A stretch of DNA of 64,000 nucleotides, from NCBI RefSeq assembly GCF_016908595.1, contig NZ_JAFBEC010000012.1:1-64000 (forward strand). Direction: 5' to 3'. The number at the start of each line of letters is the position of its first letter. Within the stretch, counting starts at the first letter, position 1. The stretch is from Geomicrobium sediminis. GTDB lineage: Bacteria > Bacillota > Bacilli > Bacillales > Marinococcaceae. The position numbers and the translations under genes are program-made. A model generated the notes under the pieces. The model made no database searches. It saw only the letters and a program-made list of their open reading frames with translations, and had not been told where the DNA came from. Positions 27,564 to 36,452 of the stretch are shown here, piece by piece.

Positions 27564-29210
27564 TTACGACCTCGAATCCCATTCGCCAAACCTTCTCGGA
27601 TCGGCTCCACCTTTTATGGTATTTTCGTTATAGTCAACGATCAGACTTTGAACCGCTCCGAAATGAACCGCATTTCGGGAATTATCGATCGTGTAACCGT
27701 CCTCTTCAAGCGATTCTGAGACGTTCGTAGAGAGCCTTCCTTCGATTTGAATCGTTGGATTATGAAGATCATAATACGATCGGTTCTCTTCAATGGCTTC
27801 TTCAATCGGCTGTTCAAACATTAAGTGACGCACGAGAACTTGTGTAAGTGTTGATGTTATTCTCCTGCCCCCAGAGCTTCCGATTCCAATAATCGGGTAG
27901 TCATCTTTAGCAAGAATGGTTGGTGAAATATAGCTAATCGGTCGCTTATTCGGCTCGTAACGGTTCGGTGACGTTGCACTCACTGAAAAATTGTCGAGTT
28001 GATTGTTTAAGAAAAAACCATCTACATATTTTCCAGAACCGAAAAAGCTACTTAGCGTGTTTGTTGCTGACACCATCGTACCGTCTTGGTCGACAATAAC
28101 AAAGTGTGTCGTATTGCCATCTTTCTCTCCACCTTCAAGATCTGTTGGAAATTCCTCGTCTTCAGCTTTTAATGAGATGTCATTGGCTAGGTCCTCCGCA
28201 TATTCTTCTTCTAAAATTTCGTTAAGAGGTATATCGACAAACCGGGGATCGCCAATCATTTGAACACGATCTTGATATGCTTTTCGTGTAATTGCCCCCG
28301 TCCATTTCATGAACTCTGCAGACTGGTCACTCCATCGATCAATTGATAACTCTTCGGCCATTTGTAGAGAGTGTAGCAACATCGTTCCACCTGCGGGTGG
28401 CGGAGCAGCGTACACATCAAAATCTGAAAACGTTGCTTGCACAGGTTCCACAACATCAACATTATAATTTGCAAGGTCGTGCCGATCAATGGAGTTCGTG
28501 TGCAATGCAATGTTGTCTCCAATTTTGCCTTTATAAAAAGCAGATGGTCCTTCTTCTTGAATTAGCTTAAGCGTCTCTTGTAAATCCTCTTGTTTCAACG
28601 TGTCTCCGACATCAATAGCACGTTCATTCGGATAGAATTGCTCAGCCGCTTCAGGTTCTATATAGTTGTAAGCATTCTGAAGATGCGAATGAAGTGAGTA
28701 AGAGACTTCAACACCGTCACCTGCGAGTTGAATTGCAGGATCGAGTAAGCGATTCATCGACCATGAACCATATTCTTCATGAACTGTGTCCATGCCAAGA
28801 ACAAAGCCTGGGACCCCAATTCTTGAATCTGGTATTTCTTCTTGGTCTGGAGCCACTTCTCTATAGTCATAAGCAACGGGCGACTCTCCTGCTGGATGTA
28901 CAAGCATAACCCCGCCGCCGCCAATACCTGACGCTTGTGGCTCTAAAACACCTAGAGAATAAGAAACAGCGATCGCAGCATCGATCGCGTTTCCTCCTTG
29001 ATTTAATATATCCATCCCAATCGCTGTTGCTTCTGGATTATCAGTCGCAACACCAAATCCGGGACTTTTCTTCTGATTCTCGACTTCAAGGGCATCATAG
29101 TCCGTCGCTTGACGCTCCTGATCTGTGTCTAGTGAGTTAATGAAGAGGAGCAGAACAGCAATCAATAGTAGACACACGACGAATAAGCTCTGATTACGGC
29201 TCGAAGACAT
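27564..29210 (-). CDS. ggt: gamma-glutamyltransferase (CapD/Ggt family)
   Basis: A 548-residue Ntn-hydrolase anchored or secreted by an N-terminal hydrophobic helix (FVVCLLLIAVLLLFI). Visible are GGNAIDAAIAVSYSLGVLEP, GIGGGGVMLVH, the autocleavage site with catalytic Thr (GNTTHFVIVDQDG, about residue 366) and GIGSSGGRRI. In poly-gamma-glutamate operons this enzyme trims the polymer or attaches it to peptidoglycan (CapD). It lies downstream of pgsB, pgsC and a small peptide gene, so polymer processing is the likely role; general glutathione breakdown is the alternative. Confidence 0.92.
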   Translation of the reverse strand: MSSSRNQSLFVVCLLLIAVLLLFINSLDTDQERQATDYDALEVENQKKSPGFGVATDNPEATAIGMDILNQGGNAIDAAIAVSYSLGVLEPQASGIGGGGVMLVHPAGESPVAYDYREVAPDQEEIPDSRIGVPGFVLGMDTVHEEYGSWSMNRLLDPAIQLAGDGVEVSYSLHSHLQNAYNYIEPEAAEQFYPNERAIDVGDTLKQEDLQETLKLIQEEGPSAFYKGKIGDNIALHTNSIDRHDLANYNVDVVEPVQATFSDFDVYAAPPPAGGTMLLHSLQMAEELSIDRWSDQSAEFMKWTGAITRKAYQDRVQMIGDPRFVDIPLNEILEEEYAEDLANDISLKAEDEEFPTDLEGGEKDGNTTHFVIVDQDGTMVSATNTLSSFFGSGKYVDGFFLNNQLDNFSVSATSPNRYEPNKRPISYISPTILAKDDYPIIGIGSSGGRRITSTLTQVLVRHLMFEQPIEEAIEENRSYYDLHNPTIQIEGRLSTNVSESLEEDGYTIDNSRNAVHFGAVQSLIVDYNENTIKGGADPRRFGEWDSRS

Positions 29211-29231
29211 ACGATCACGCCCTTTTTTCCC

Positions 29232-29354
29232 TTACATGAATACGAGTAATACCATCAAAGTAAGAATAAACCCGATGATTGAGTGCGTAGAAGCACTGCC
29301 TTTTTGATATTTAACCGTTTTGATACATTTTTCTTTAAATGTTAGTTGTGACAT
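29232..29354 (-). CDS. 40-residue single-span membrane peptide of the pgs operon
   Basis: A small gene: ATG at 29354 preceded by GGAGAG with proper spacing, stop at 29232-29234. The product begins MSQLTFKEKCIKTVKYQKG and ends with one hydrophobic helix (IIGFILTLMVLLVF). It occupies the position of the short capE/pgsE genes of other poly-gamma-glutamate operons, but no sequence similarity to a known PgsE is recognised. In the same direction and between pgsC and ggt. Confidence 0.75.
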   Translation of the reverse strand: MSQLTFKEKCIKTVKYQKGSASTHSIIGFILTLMVLLVFM

Positions 29355-29366
29355 TCTGTTCTCTCC

Positions 29367-29822
29367 TTACATGAAGAATAGTTGGTATACGAGTAAAATG
29401 CCGAACGTCGTCAAGCTTAAAAGTGCTGTACTGGCCATCGTTGCCACGAATCCTTGACGTTGAATCGTATTGGCAATTAAACCTGGCACAATCAAACCAA
29501 TCGCTTGAAGATGCGCTACTTCTTGTGGAGTAAATCCAAAAAACGTATCAAACCCTAGTTTTAATATGATTCCGGTTAAAAGCATGGCCGCAAATTTCCT
29601 GCGACCGTATAAAATTGTAAATCGATTAATCACGTGCATAACGACGAGGTACGTCGCGAAGCTGATAAATAAAATAGAGATTGCATACACTGGTGTCGCT
29701 ACGACAAGTGCGATATATCCTGGTACGACTAAGCCCGCGGGAACGATGCCTGTTTTCTCAGCGAAGAATAAACTGAGTGTTACTCCGGCAACGAGTGCTA
29801 CGGTTATTTCTGCGATATCCAT
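29367..29822 (-). CDS. pgsC: poly-gamma-glutamate synthase membrane subunit PgsC (CapC)
   Basis: A 151-residue protein with four or five membrane helices; GIVPAGLVVPGYIALV and LQAIGLIVPGLIANTIQRQG are typical of PgsC/CapC. Together with PgsB it forms the catalytic core that polymerises glutamate. The ATG at 29822 follows AAGGAG; a TTG two codons upstream is less likely. It lies 27 bases after pgsB. Confidence 0.93.
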   Translation of the reverse strand: MDIAEITVALVAGVTLSLFFAEKTGIVPAGLVVPGYIALVVATPVYAISILFISFATYLVVMHVINRFTILYGRRKFAAMLLTGIILKLGFDTFFGFTPQEVAHLQAIGLIVPGLIANTIQRQGFVATMASTALLSLTTFGILLVYQLFFM

Positions 29823-29849
29823 GATCAAACTCCTTAATTACGATTGTTT

Positions 29850-31052
29850 TTAATTGATTGCTGCAACTTTTTCTTCAATTGGCATTTGCATTTTCTTTAA
29901 TTCATGAGTGAGCGGTTCAGCTGCACCATGAATGTTGCCAACGCCGTAAATGACGGTTTCTTGAATGTATGGTTTGATTTCTTCGAGGATCTCCTCTGTT
30001 GAATATCCTTCTAAATTCAGGAGGTGTTCTGTTGGGATGTTGCCATTATTGTAGTTATCAACGATTGGAGCAGTCGTTTCCCCGATAATAACGAGCGTTC
30101 GACATGGAAGATAAGGAAGTACATCGTGTGCAAACTGTTCCGTTCGTTCATAACGATCACTACGGCAATTCATGACGACAACCGCATCATTCGTTGGATA
30201 ACCGAGCGTTTGCACTCTTTCCCAAATGTTGATTGTAGACGTTGCGTCATTCGCTGCGAACCCGTTCACAAGAAACGATGGTTGTTTTTGATTTAAATCG
30301 AGTGGTGTAATCTGAAGAGAACCTGGATCTGGCCAAGCGTTTAACATACCTTTAAACGCAGTTTCTTGATCAATTCCTAATGCATCGGCAACTGCTAACG
30401 CTAACGCTGCATTTTCTGGAAAGACCATATAATCAAACTGAAGTAAGAAAGCTTCTGGAATTCTAGATGTATCACAAACGATCACTTTCGTATTGCGCTC
30501 TTCTGCAATTTCTTTGTACATCGGTACGTAAGGACTTTCATTCACGATCAAGTGACCGTTATGAGGAATGGTAGCTGTAAATGCATAAGCGACTTCATCT
30601 AATGTCGGACCGAGTAGATCCATATGGTCTTCAAGTACATTTACGATCACGCCGATATTCGCTTTTAGCATCTTCTCTTGAAAAACGGTTTGGTAGTCCG
30701 GTGTAACAGCCATACACTCACTGACGAGCGCATCGGCGTCTTCTTCCGCCACTTTTTTCATAACTCCTTTTTGTTCACCAATGTTTGGACCTTCTGGGCG
30801 GCGGACAATTGGATCTTCTTGATCCTTATACCAATAAAGCATTCGTGCTTGTGTGCCTGTTGTTTTCCCAACGGTTTGGTAATTCGCTTCCGTTAATACG
30901 CCTGTGACTAATCGAGTAACGGTAGATTTCCCACGAACACCATTAATGTTGATACGAACCGGAATGGCCTCAACATTTCGGTTATGTTTTCGATGTTCAA
31001 GAAAACCGAATACGAGTAAAGAAAGTAGACAAATGGTGATGATGAATAGCAT
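29850..31052 (-). CDS. pgsB: poly-gamma-glutamate synthase ligase subunit PgsB (CapB)
   Basis: A 400-residue Mur-ligase-like amide ligase with an N-terminal membrane helix (FIITICLLSLLVFGFL) and the ATP-binding P-loop NGVRGKST at residues 37-44. Further family features are TGTQARMLYWY, EPNIGEQKGV-like sequence with GPNIGEQKGVM, SECMAVTPDYQ and VVMNCRSDRYERT. It activates and joins glutamate residues on the cytoplasmic side. ATG follows AAAGGAG. No pgsA (capA) follows pgsC. Confidence 0.95.
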   Translation of the reverse strand: MLFIITICLLSLLVFGFLEHRKHNRNVEAIPVRININGVRGKSTVTRLVTGVLTEANYQTVGKTTGTQARMLYWYKDQEDPIVRRPEGPNIGEQKGVMKKVAEEDADALVSECMAVTPDYQTVFQEKMLKANIGVIVNVLEDHMDLLGPTLDEVAYAFTATIPHNGHLIVNESPYVPMYKEIAEERNTKVIVCDTSRIPEAFLLQFDYMVFPENAALALAVADALGIDQETAFKGMLNAWPDPGSLQITPLDLNQKQPSFLVNGFAANDATSTINIWERVQTLGYPTNDAVVVMNCRSDRYERTEQFAHDVLPYLPCRTLVIIGETTAPIVDNYNNGNIPTEHLLNLEGYSTEEILEEIKPYIQETVIYGVGNIHGAAEPLTHELKKMQMPIEEKVAAIN

Positions 31053-31501
31053 AATTCGACTCCTTTGTTAGCGTTTATGAATGCATAGATTAATTAGAAT
31101 TGCTAACACCATCCGTTAGTATAAAGGTGAAAAATAATGATACCATCACAGCAAAGTTAAAAACTGTTACGAAACCATTAAACGCAATTTTTATTATTTT
31201 ATGTAAAACGATGTCGAGAAAGCGAACATAGGGACGAGGAACTATGCGATAAGGTGTGATTTGATCTAGATAGCGAAGTCTTTCTTAGATTAAAGTAGTG
31301 AATAAACAAAGCATAGTCACAGTTTTTATAGGAAAAAAACGGCTTTAATCAAGTTGTTACGTAACTGTAACTTTGGATGAAACTTATGTACTAAAAACTA
31401 GATTTAAAGTATTTATAAGGTAAAATAATACGAACTTTAGTAAACCAACGTGTTTCTTTTCTAAAAAAAACCTGCACACTAGTGCAGGCCTGGAGGATGT
31501 C
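31053..31501. other. AT-rich intergenic stretch before pgsB
   Basis: About 450 bases with no supported gene. It must hold the pgsB promoter and leader. Only weak AT-rich promoter-like sequence is seen, and no strong hairpin except a short one at about 31474-31495 (CCTGCACAC...GTGCAGG) just after the methyltransferase stop, which likely serves as its terminator. Confidence 0.5.
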
Positions 31502-32236
31502 TCATTGTTTCGTTGCAGCAACGATCAGCATCATCGGACGACGAAGCTCATGTTGCATTTGCACATCTACTAACATTGAAGCCGGTGGTGAAGGTTCAAT
31601 CACACGATTTAACACCCACCCATTCATTAACAAACCATTAAGATAACTTGTTAACGTCTTATGATACTTCATAACTGTTTCACCTAGGAAATTTGTTTCT
31701 CTTCGACCTTCTTCAAAATAACGATCAATAGGAAAATGTTGAACCGTTCCTTGACTCGTGTATACCCAATCTTGGCTACCTTCAGCGGTAAACGTTGGAT
31801 GCTCTACAGAAAATATAAATTGCCCCTTACATGTTAATGCGTTGTGTATCTTTTGTGCTACATCATTGAAAGAAGGAACGTAATGTAGAGCCAATGAGCT
31901 AAGAACAACATCAAATGACTCTCGTTCTAGCTGGATGTCTTCTATAGAAGAGTGAACGTATTGTATTGATGTATATTTAGTTGACTTAGATTTAGCGACT
32001 TCGAGCATCTTACGCGACTGATCTACACCGATTACCTTGCTTGCTCCATTCTCAGCCGCGTACATGCAGTGCCATCCGTAACCGCAGCCTAAGTCAAGCA
32101 CCGATTTCCCTTTAAAGTCAGGCAAAACTTGCTGCAAGGCATTCCATTCACCTGCTCCTGCAAGACCTTTTTGTGAACGTTCCATCTCACTATACTTCTG
32201 GAAAAGAGACTGCTGATCATATGGATTATTGTCCAA
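31502..32236 (-). CDS. class I SAM-dependent methyltransferase
   Basis: A 244-residue Rossmann-fold methyltransferase. Motif I is VLDLGCGYGWHCMYAA (about residue 45), the acidic residue of motif II is in VIGVDQSRKMLEVA, and FDVVLSSLALHYV is motif IV; later GQFIFSVEHPTF follows. The substrate is unknown; relatives include ubiquinone/menaquinone-type and small-molecule methylases. The start is TTG, 7 bases after GAGGTGA. Confidence 0.88.
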   Translation of the reverse strand: MDNNPYDQQSLFQKYSEMERSQKGLAGAGEWNALQQVLPDFKGKSVLDLGCGYGWHCMYAAENGASKVIGVDQSRKMLEVAKSKSTKYTSIQYVHSSIEDIQLERESFDVVLSSLALHYVPSFNDVAQKIHNALTCKGQFIFSVEHPTFTAEGSQDWVYTSQGTVQHFPIDRYFEEGRRETNFLGETVMKYHKTLTSYLNGLLMNGWVLNRVIEPSPPASMLVDVQMQHELRRPMMLIVAATKQ

Positions 32237-32295
32237 CTTTCTTCACCTCGATTGCATGACTTTGCTTCTAATCTATTCTCACACTTAACGAAATG

Positions 32296-33552
32296 CTAGT
32301 TTGATACTTCTATCGTCTGTTTAGGTAGACGTTTCTTATTCTCAAGATGATTACGTACATTCAATGAAGCAACACTCGCAAGGAATAGAATTACACCAGC
32401 AGCTGCAAACGAAATGAAGTGCGTTCCGTACTGATCGTATCCCCAACCCCCGAGCCAAGAACTGAACATTGCACCCACTTGATGACCAAAGTATGCCCAA
32501 CCATAGAGCAACCCTACGAGCTTTACACCATATACATCGGACAACATTGCCGATGAAAGAGCGATACTTCCTGCCCAGACAAATCCCGCAACAATGACAA
32601 CTGCATACAGCTGCCAGACCGATGCAACCATCACCAATGCGATTAGACCCATTCCTCTCACTAAATAAATGAGTGCGAGTAAATATTTACGAGGCATCTT
32701 ATCAGAAAGCGCCCCTAAGATTAACGTACTTGGAATCGCAACGAGACCAATCAGACCGATTGCAAAGGAAGCGGTCATTGCATCGAACCCGTGATCTTGT
32801 AACATCGGTACGCCATGTGTTCCGAGCAAATTCATGCTAAACCCGCAAGCAAACAACCCAAATGTAATGTACCAAAACGGCGACGTTCTCATCGCCTCTT
32901 TCCACGTTAAACAAAGCGCTGGTTTCCGACTTGTTGCGTTTTGTTTTTCTGAATCCAATTCATCAGTATCTTCAGGCGCTTCATCACGGACGATAAAGAT
33001 CGTCATTGGAATTATAATAAGAAGAAATGCGGCCGCAAACAACAGAATGGTCGCTTGCCAACCAAATCGATCAATTGCGATCGTTAGAACTGGCGTCATA
33101 ATCGCAATTCCAGCCATGGAACCAGTAGATAAGTAAAATAAAGCCCGCCCCCGCTGCCTCGTGAACCACTTTGCAATGACTGGCGTTAAAGCGACTGGAC
33201 TCGTAAACGCAAGTCCTAATGACAAAAACACACCAAATGCCATGAAGAAATTAAACGGATGTGTCGCTAAAACGGTCCAAATGCAGGACACTGTTACGAT
33301 TAATATTCCTAATCGTAAGACAAAATTGGTACTATAACGTTCGACTAAGTAACCTGCAAGTGGCATCCCCATTCCGTAGACAATCATACCGACAGCAATC
33401 ATTGTTGATAACTCTGTACGATCAAAATTCAAGTCTTCCATAATTGGAAGAACGAACGGTCCCATCCCCATTCTCATTCCGACCGTTAATAACGTAATGA
33501 TTGTCGCTGCCGCTACGATATTCCAACCAAAATACCATTTCCTAAATCCCAT
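32296..33552 (-). CDS. MFS transporter, OFA/monocarboxylate-like
   Basis: A 418-residue twelve-helix carrier. The N-terminal RKWYFGWNIVAAATIITLL and GPFVLPIMEDLNFDRTELS match the monocarboxylate/OFA-type group; motif A is PLAGYLVERYSTNFVLRLG. It probably moves a small organic acid. It is divergent from fmdA, which makes formate from formamide, so formate or a related acid is one possible substrate (inference). The leader holds a terminator-like hairpin and a cre site lies near its promoter. Confidence 0.87.
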   Translation of the reverse strand: MGFRKWYFGWNIVAAATIITLLTVGMRMGMGPFVLPIMEDLNFDRTELSTMIAVGMIVYGMGMPLAGYLVERYSTNFVLRLGILIVTVSCIWTVLATHPFNFFMAFGVFLSLGLAFTSPVALTPVIAKWFTRQRGRALFYLSTGSMAGIAIMTPVLTIAIDRFGWQATILLFAAAFLLIIIPMTIFIVRDEAPEDTDELDSEKQNATSRKPALCLTWKEAMRTSPFWYITFGLFACGFSMNLLGTHGVPMLQDHGFDAMTASFAIGLIGLVAIPSTLILGALSDKMPRKYLLALIYLVRGMGLIALVMVASVWQLYAVVIVAGFVWAGSIALSSAMLSDVYGVKLVGLLYGWAYFGHQVGAMFSSWLGGWGYDQYGTHFISFAAAGVILFLASVASLNVRNHLENKKRLPKQTIEVSN

Positions 33553-33589
33553 TATTTCACTTCCCAGTATTCAATTTGATCTGGGCATG

Positions 33590-33632
33590 AAAAAAAGCCC
33601 ATCTACTCCGGTAAAGTAAACTGGCTTTTCGT
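33590..33632 (-). terminator. terminator-like hairpin in the leader of the MFS gene
   Basis: On the minus strand GAAAAGCC pairs with GGGCTTTTTTT around a long, partly paired loop (with CCGG). It lies about 40 bases before the MFS start and after the presumed promoter, so it may attenuate transcription. No known riboswitch class is recognised. A 25-codon open frame (ATG at 33648) overlaps it but has no ribosome-binding site. Confidence 0.5.
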
Positions 33633-33702
33633 CATAGAGGATCACCATGGCTAGGTCACATATGACTGATCAGTTCATCATTTAATACGATTAGTATAAG
33701 GT

Positions 33703-33716
33703 TGAAAGCGCTTAAC
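33703..33716. promoter_or_regulatory. probable cre site between the MFS gene and fmdA
   Basis: TGAAAGCGCTTAAC matches the CcpA consensus TGWAANCGNTNWCA in all but the last two positions and contains the strong AAGCGCTT core. It lies in the divergent promoter region and may put both genes under carbon catabolite control. Confidence 0.6.
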
Positions 33717-33899
33717 GTCAAATTCATCTGACTAATTTTGTGTTTACTTGACTACTTTTATAAGTATTATCATTTGAATGAATTTCCTTAACTTACGAAA
33801 CGACTCGTTGTTATATAAGATGACAATATATTTGACAATTCATACTATTTTATCTAACAATAGAATTACCCTATACCCTTTCTGAAGGAGTGAAGCGAA

Positions 33900-35084
33900 A
33901 TGCCTGAAACACGCTTTAAAGTTGACCTTACGAAGAAGATGGACAAGCAAGCTGTACCCGGACATAACCGCTGGCATCCTGACATCCCAGCTGCCTTTAG
34001 CGTAAACCCAGGTGAATCCTTTCGAATGGAATGTTTAGACTGGACCGATGGACAAATCGCAAACAACGATGATCCTAGTGACATTGAGCACGTTGACCTA
34101 GATCGCGTACACGTCTTAAGTGGGCCTGCTCATGTAAACGGTGTCCAACCAGGAGATTTGCTCGTCGTTGACATTCTCGATGTAGGTGCCTTCCAAGATC
34201 ACGAATGGGGCTTTAACGGCATCTTTGCAAAAGAAAATGGCGGTGGCTTTCTTGTTGATCATTTCCCAAATGCTCAGAAATCGATTTGGGACTTTAACGG
34301 CATCTACGCCACGAGTCGTCACATTCCTGACGTAAAGTTCGCAGGTATCATTCACCCAGGTCTAATCGGAGTGGCTCCTTCACATGAATTGCTCGCTGAA
34401 TGGAATCGACGTGAAACCGCACTCGTTGATGAAGACCCTAAGCGTGTTCCTCCTCTTGCAGAACTCCCTAATCCTGAAAGCGTTGTTCTCGGTACGCTTC
34501 AAGGAGAAGAATTCAATCGCGTAGCGAAAGAAGGCGCTAGAACTGTTCCCCCTAGAGAGAACGGAGGCAATTGTGACATCAAAAACCTCTCTCGTGGTTC
34601 ACGCATCTATTTCCCTGTGTTTGTTGAAGGCGCCAAGCTCTCAGTTGGGGACCTTCACTTTTCTCAAGGAGACGGTGAAATTACATTTTGTGGTGGAATT
34701 GAAATGCCAGGATGGATTGACTTGCATGTTGATGTCATTAAAGGCGGAATGGACAAATATAACATTCTTCAAAACCCAGTGTTCCAACCTGGTCCAATGG
34801 ATCCGAACTACACAGAGTTTCTCACATTCGAAGGCGTAAGCGTTGATAACACGTCTGGCAAACAGAGCTATCTTGATGCAAATATTGCCTATCGCAACGC
34901 ATGCCTCAATGCGATTGATTACTTAAAGACAGTCGGCTACACAGCTGAACAAGCGTATATGATTTTAGGAACAGCGCCGATTGAAGGTCGAGTCGCAGGA
35001 ATTGTTGACATTCCGAATGCGTGTTGTACAGTATCCATTCCAACAGCGATTTTCAACAAAGATATCCTCCCGAAAAAGGAATGA
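33900..35084 (+). CDS. fmdA: formamidase/acetamidase (FmdA_AmdA family)
   Basis: A 394-residue amidohydrolase that releases ammonia from formamide or acetamide. The family start PGHNRWHPDIPAAFSVNPGE, LSGPAHVNGVQPGDLLVVDI, ENGGNCDIKNLSRGS, SQGDGEITFCGGIEMPGW and VDIPNACCTVSIPTAIF are all present. It is full length. ATG follows GAAGGAGTG. The zinc-ribbon gene starts 10 bases downstream, as in other fmdA-fmdB operons. Confidence 0.94.
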   Translation: MPETRFKVDLTKKMDKQAVPGHNRWHPDIPAAFSVNPGESFRMECLDWTDGQIANNDDPSDIEHVDLDRVHVLSGPAHVNGVQPGDLLVVDILDVGAFQDHEWGFNGIFAKENGGGFLVDHFPNAQKSIWDFNGIYATSRHIPDVKFAGIIHPGLIGVAPSHELLAEWNRRETALVDEDPKRVPPLAELPNPESVVLGTLQGEEFNRVAKEGARTVPPRENGGNCDIKNLSRGSRIYFPVFVEGAKLSVGDLHFSQGDGEITFCGGIEMPGWIDLHVDVIKGGMDKYNILQNPVFQPGPMDPNYTEFLTFEGVSVDNTSGKQSYLDANIAYRNACLNAIDYLKTVGYTAEQAYMILGTAPIEGRVAGIVDIPNACCTVSIPTAIFNKDILPKKE

Positions 35085-35094
35085 TAAAACCAAC

Positions 35095-35361
35095 ATGATC
35101 TATTCATTTTCTTGTCCGTCGTGCGGACCATTTGAAGAAAGACACACATCATCACATGGAGACAAGACAAAGTCCGTATGTCCCGTTTGCAAAGAACCTG
35201 CAAAACGAATCTTCAAAGTTCCAAACACGTTTTCAATGAATGCGACTGTTAAACGGAAGGTCGACCAAGGTGCAACCCCGACTCTCACACAAAAAGACCA
35301 ACTGCAAGGCACGAAACGCAAACAAAACAAGCCCACATCACGCCCGTGGCAAATTGGGTAG
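35095..35361 (+). CDS. fmdB: FmdB-like zinc-ribbon protein
   Basis: An 88-residue protein starting MIYSFSCPSCGPFEE. Two CxxC pairs (CPSC and CPVC, about 25 residues apart) form a zinc ribbon typical of the FmdB/putative regulatory family, followed by a basic, disordered tail. FmdB is thought to regulate amidase expression. It follows fmdA after 10 bases and ends in the terminator. Confidence 0.85.
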   Translation: MIYSFSCPSCGPFEERHTSSHGDKTKSVCPVCKEPAKRIFKVPNTFSMNATVKRKVDQGATPTLTQKDQLQGTKRKQNKPTSRPWQIG

Positions 35362-35387
35362 ATCTGCGCACGTCGCAGATCTTTTTT
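35360..35387 (+). terminator. terminator of fmdA-fmdB
   Basis: AGATCTGCG pairs perfectly with CGCAGATCT around a 5-base loop, followed by TTTTTTCTT. It begins within the fmdB stop codon. Confidence 0.93.
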
Positions 35388-35434
35388 CTTATTCTACTAA
35401 ACATCTTTGTATGATGGTGGTAAAGCGTTAGGAT

Positions 35435-36313
35435 TTAAGAATCTAGAACTACACGATAACTCTGCAACTGGTATTTCACTTCAAAACCGACCGACTGATA
35501 GAGTGCAATTGCCGCTTGGTGGTTTGCTTCTACACAAATGGTTATCTCATCAATTGATTCATAAGAAAATAGCTCGTTGAGCGCACAATTGATTAACCTT
35601 TTTCCAACCCCTTTTTTCCTAAATGTTTCTGCTACACCAACATACTCAATCGTTCCCTCACTATGCTTCGGACTTGCTTCGAAGTATACATACCCTTGAA
35701 TGGTTGATTCATTCTCTGTAACGACAATTAATTGGTTATCGTCATCCAAGCGATTTTGGATCGTTTGCGCATCGAAATACGTGTTCGGGAATAGCTGATT
35801 ATGAAGATCTGAAAAGGAATCACAATAGGGGTTCGTATACGGTTCTACTTGAACTTCCTGCTTACTGAAGCTCTCTCTCGTTCTTTGCAAAACGAGATCT
35901 GAACCACGTTCAATTCCTTCACGGTCGATCGCAAATTGCTTTACAAACGTATTTTCCTTATTCATGAAGAAAGAGAATTTGCTTACTTCTTTAGGTACGT
36001 TTCGAATTAATTGATTCCACAACTCAACAGCAAGTCCCATCTCTTCTTCATGTATAAATGGTCCCCATACATCGGCAACTCCCCTCGGTAAATCAACATC
36101 TAGCCCAACTGCGCCAACGATCGCATCCTCTTTGTAAGCAACCACAAACGAGTCTTCGAATGGTAAATCTGAGAAATCGTTCACGAGCGTATCATAAATT
36201 TCACTACTGTTCTCCCCGCAAAATCCGATGTGATGTTTCGGTTGGTTGTTCATCGTTTCCAAGAAGTTAGAAAGCTCTCCTGCAGATGGAGACTTTGTTA
36301 TATGTAAACTCAC
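35435..36313 (-). CDS. tandem GNAT acetyltransferase
   Basis: A 292-residue protein with two GNAT folds. The second has a clear acetyl-CoA loop (VGVAETFRKKGVGKRLINCA, about residue 225) followed by CVEANHQAAIALYQSVGFEV; the first (residues 1-150) is degenerate (AYKEDAIVGAVGLDV) and may only bind substrate. The GTG at 36313 is chosen because GAGGAAGG lies 8 bases before it; the longer frame lacks such a site. The substrate is unknown. Confidence 0.85.
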   Translation of the reverse strand: MSLHITKSPSAGELSNFLETMNNQPKHHIGFCGENSSEIYDTLVNDFSDLPFEDSFVVAYKEDAIVGAVGLDVDLPRGVADVWGPFIHEEEMGLAVELWNQLIRNVPKEVSKFSFFMNKENTFVKQFAIDREGIERGSDLVLQRTRESFSKQEVQVEPYTNPYCDSFSDLHNQLFPNTYFDAQTIQNRLDDDNQLIVVTENESTIQGYVYFEASPKHSEGTIEYVGVAETFRKKGVGKRLINCALNELFSYESIDEITICVEANHQAAIALYQSVGFEVKYQLQSYRVVLDS

Positions 36314-36452
36314 TTGAATCACCTTCCTCGATATAATGATGTCTAAACTAATGATCATCTCATCTTTTCTTCCTTATTATATCCGAACTAAGTGATTAGT
36401 GAGAATAGTGAAACGACCATTAAATACCGGATGATTCAATGGTCGCTTTTCT

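Noticed and set aside
33571-33648. 25-codon leader peptide frame overlapping the attenuator-like hairpin
   Set aside because: No ribosome-binding site and no run of regulatory codons, so a leader-peptide attenuator is not supported.
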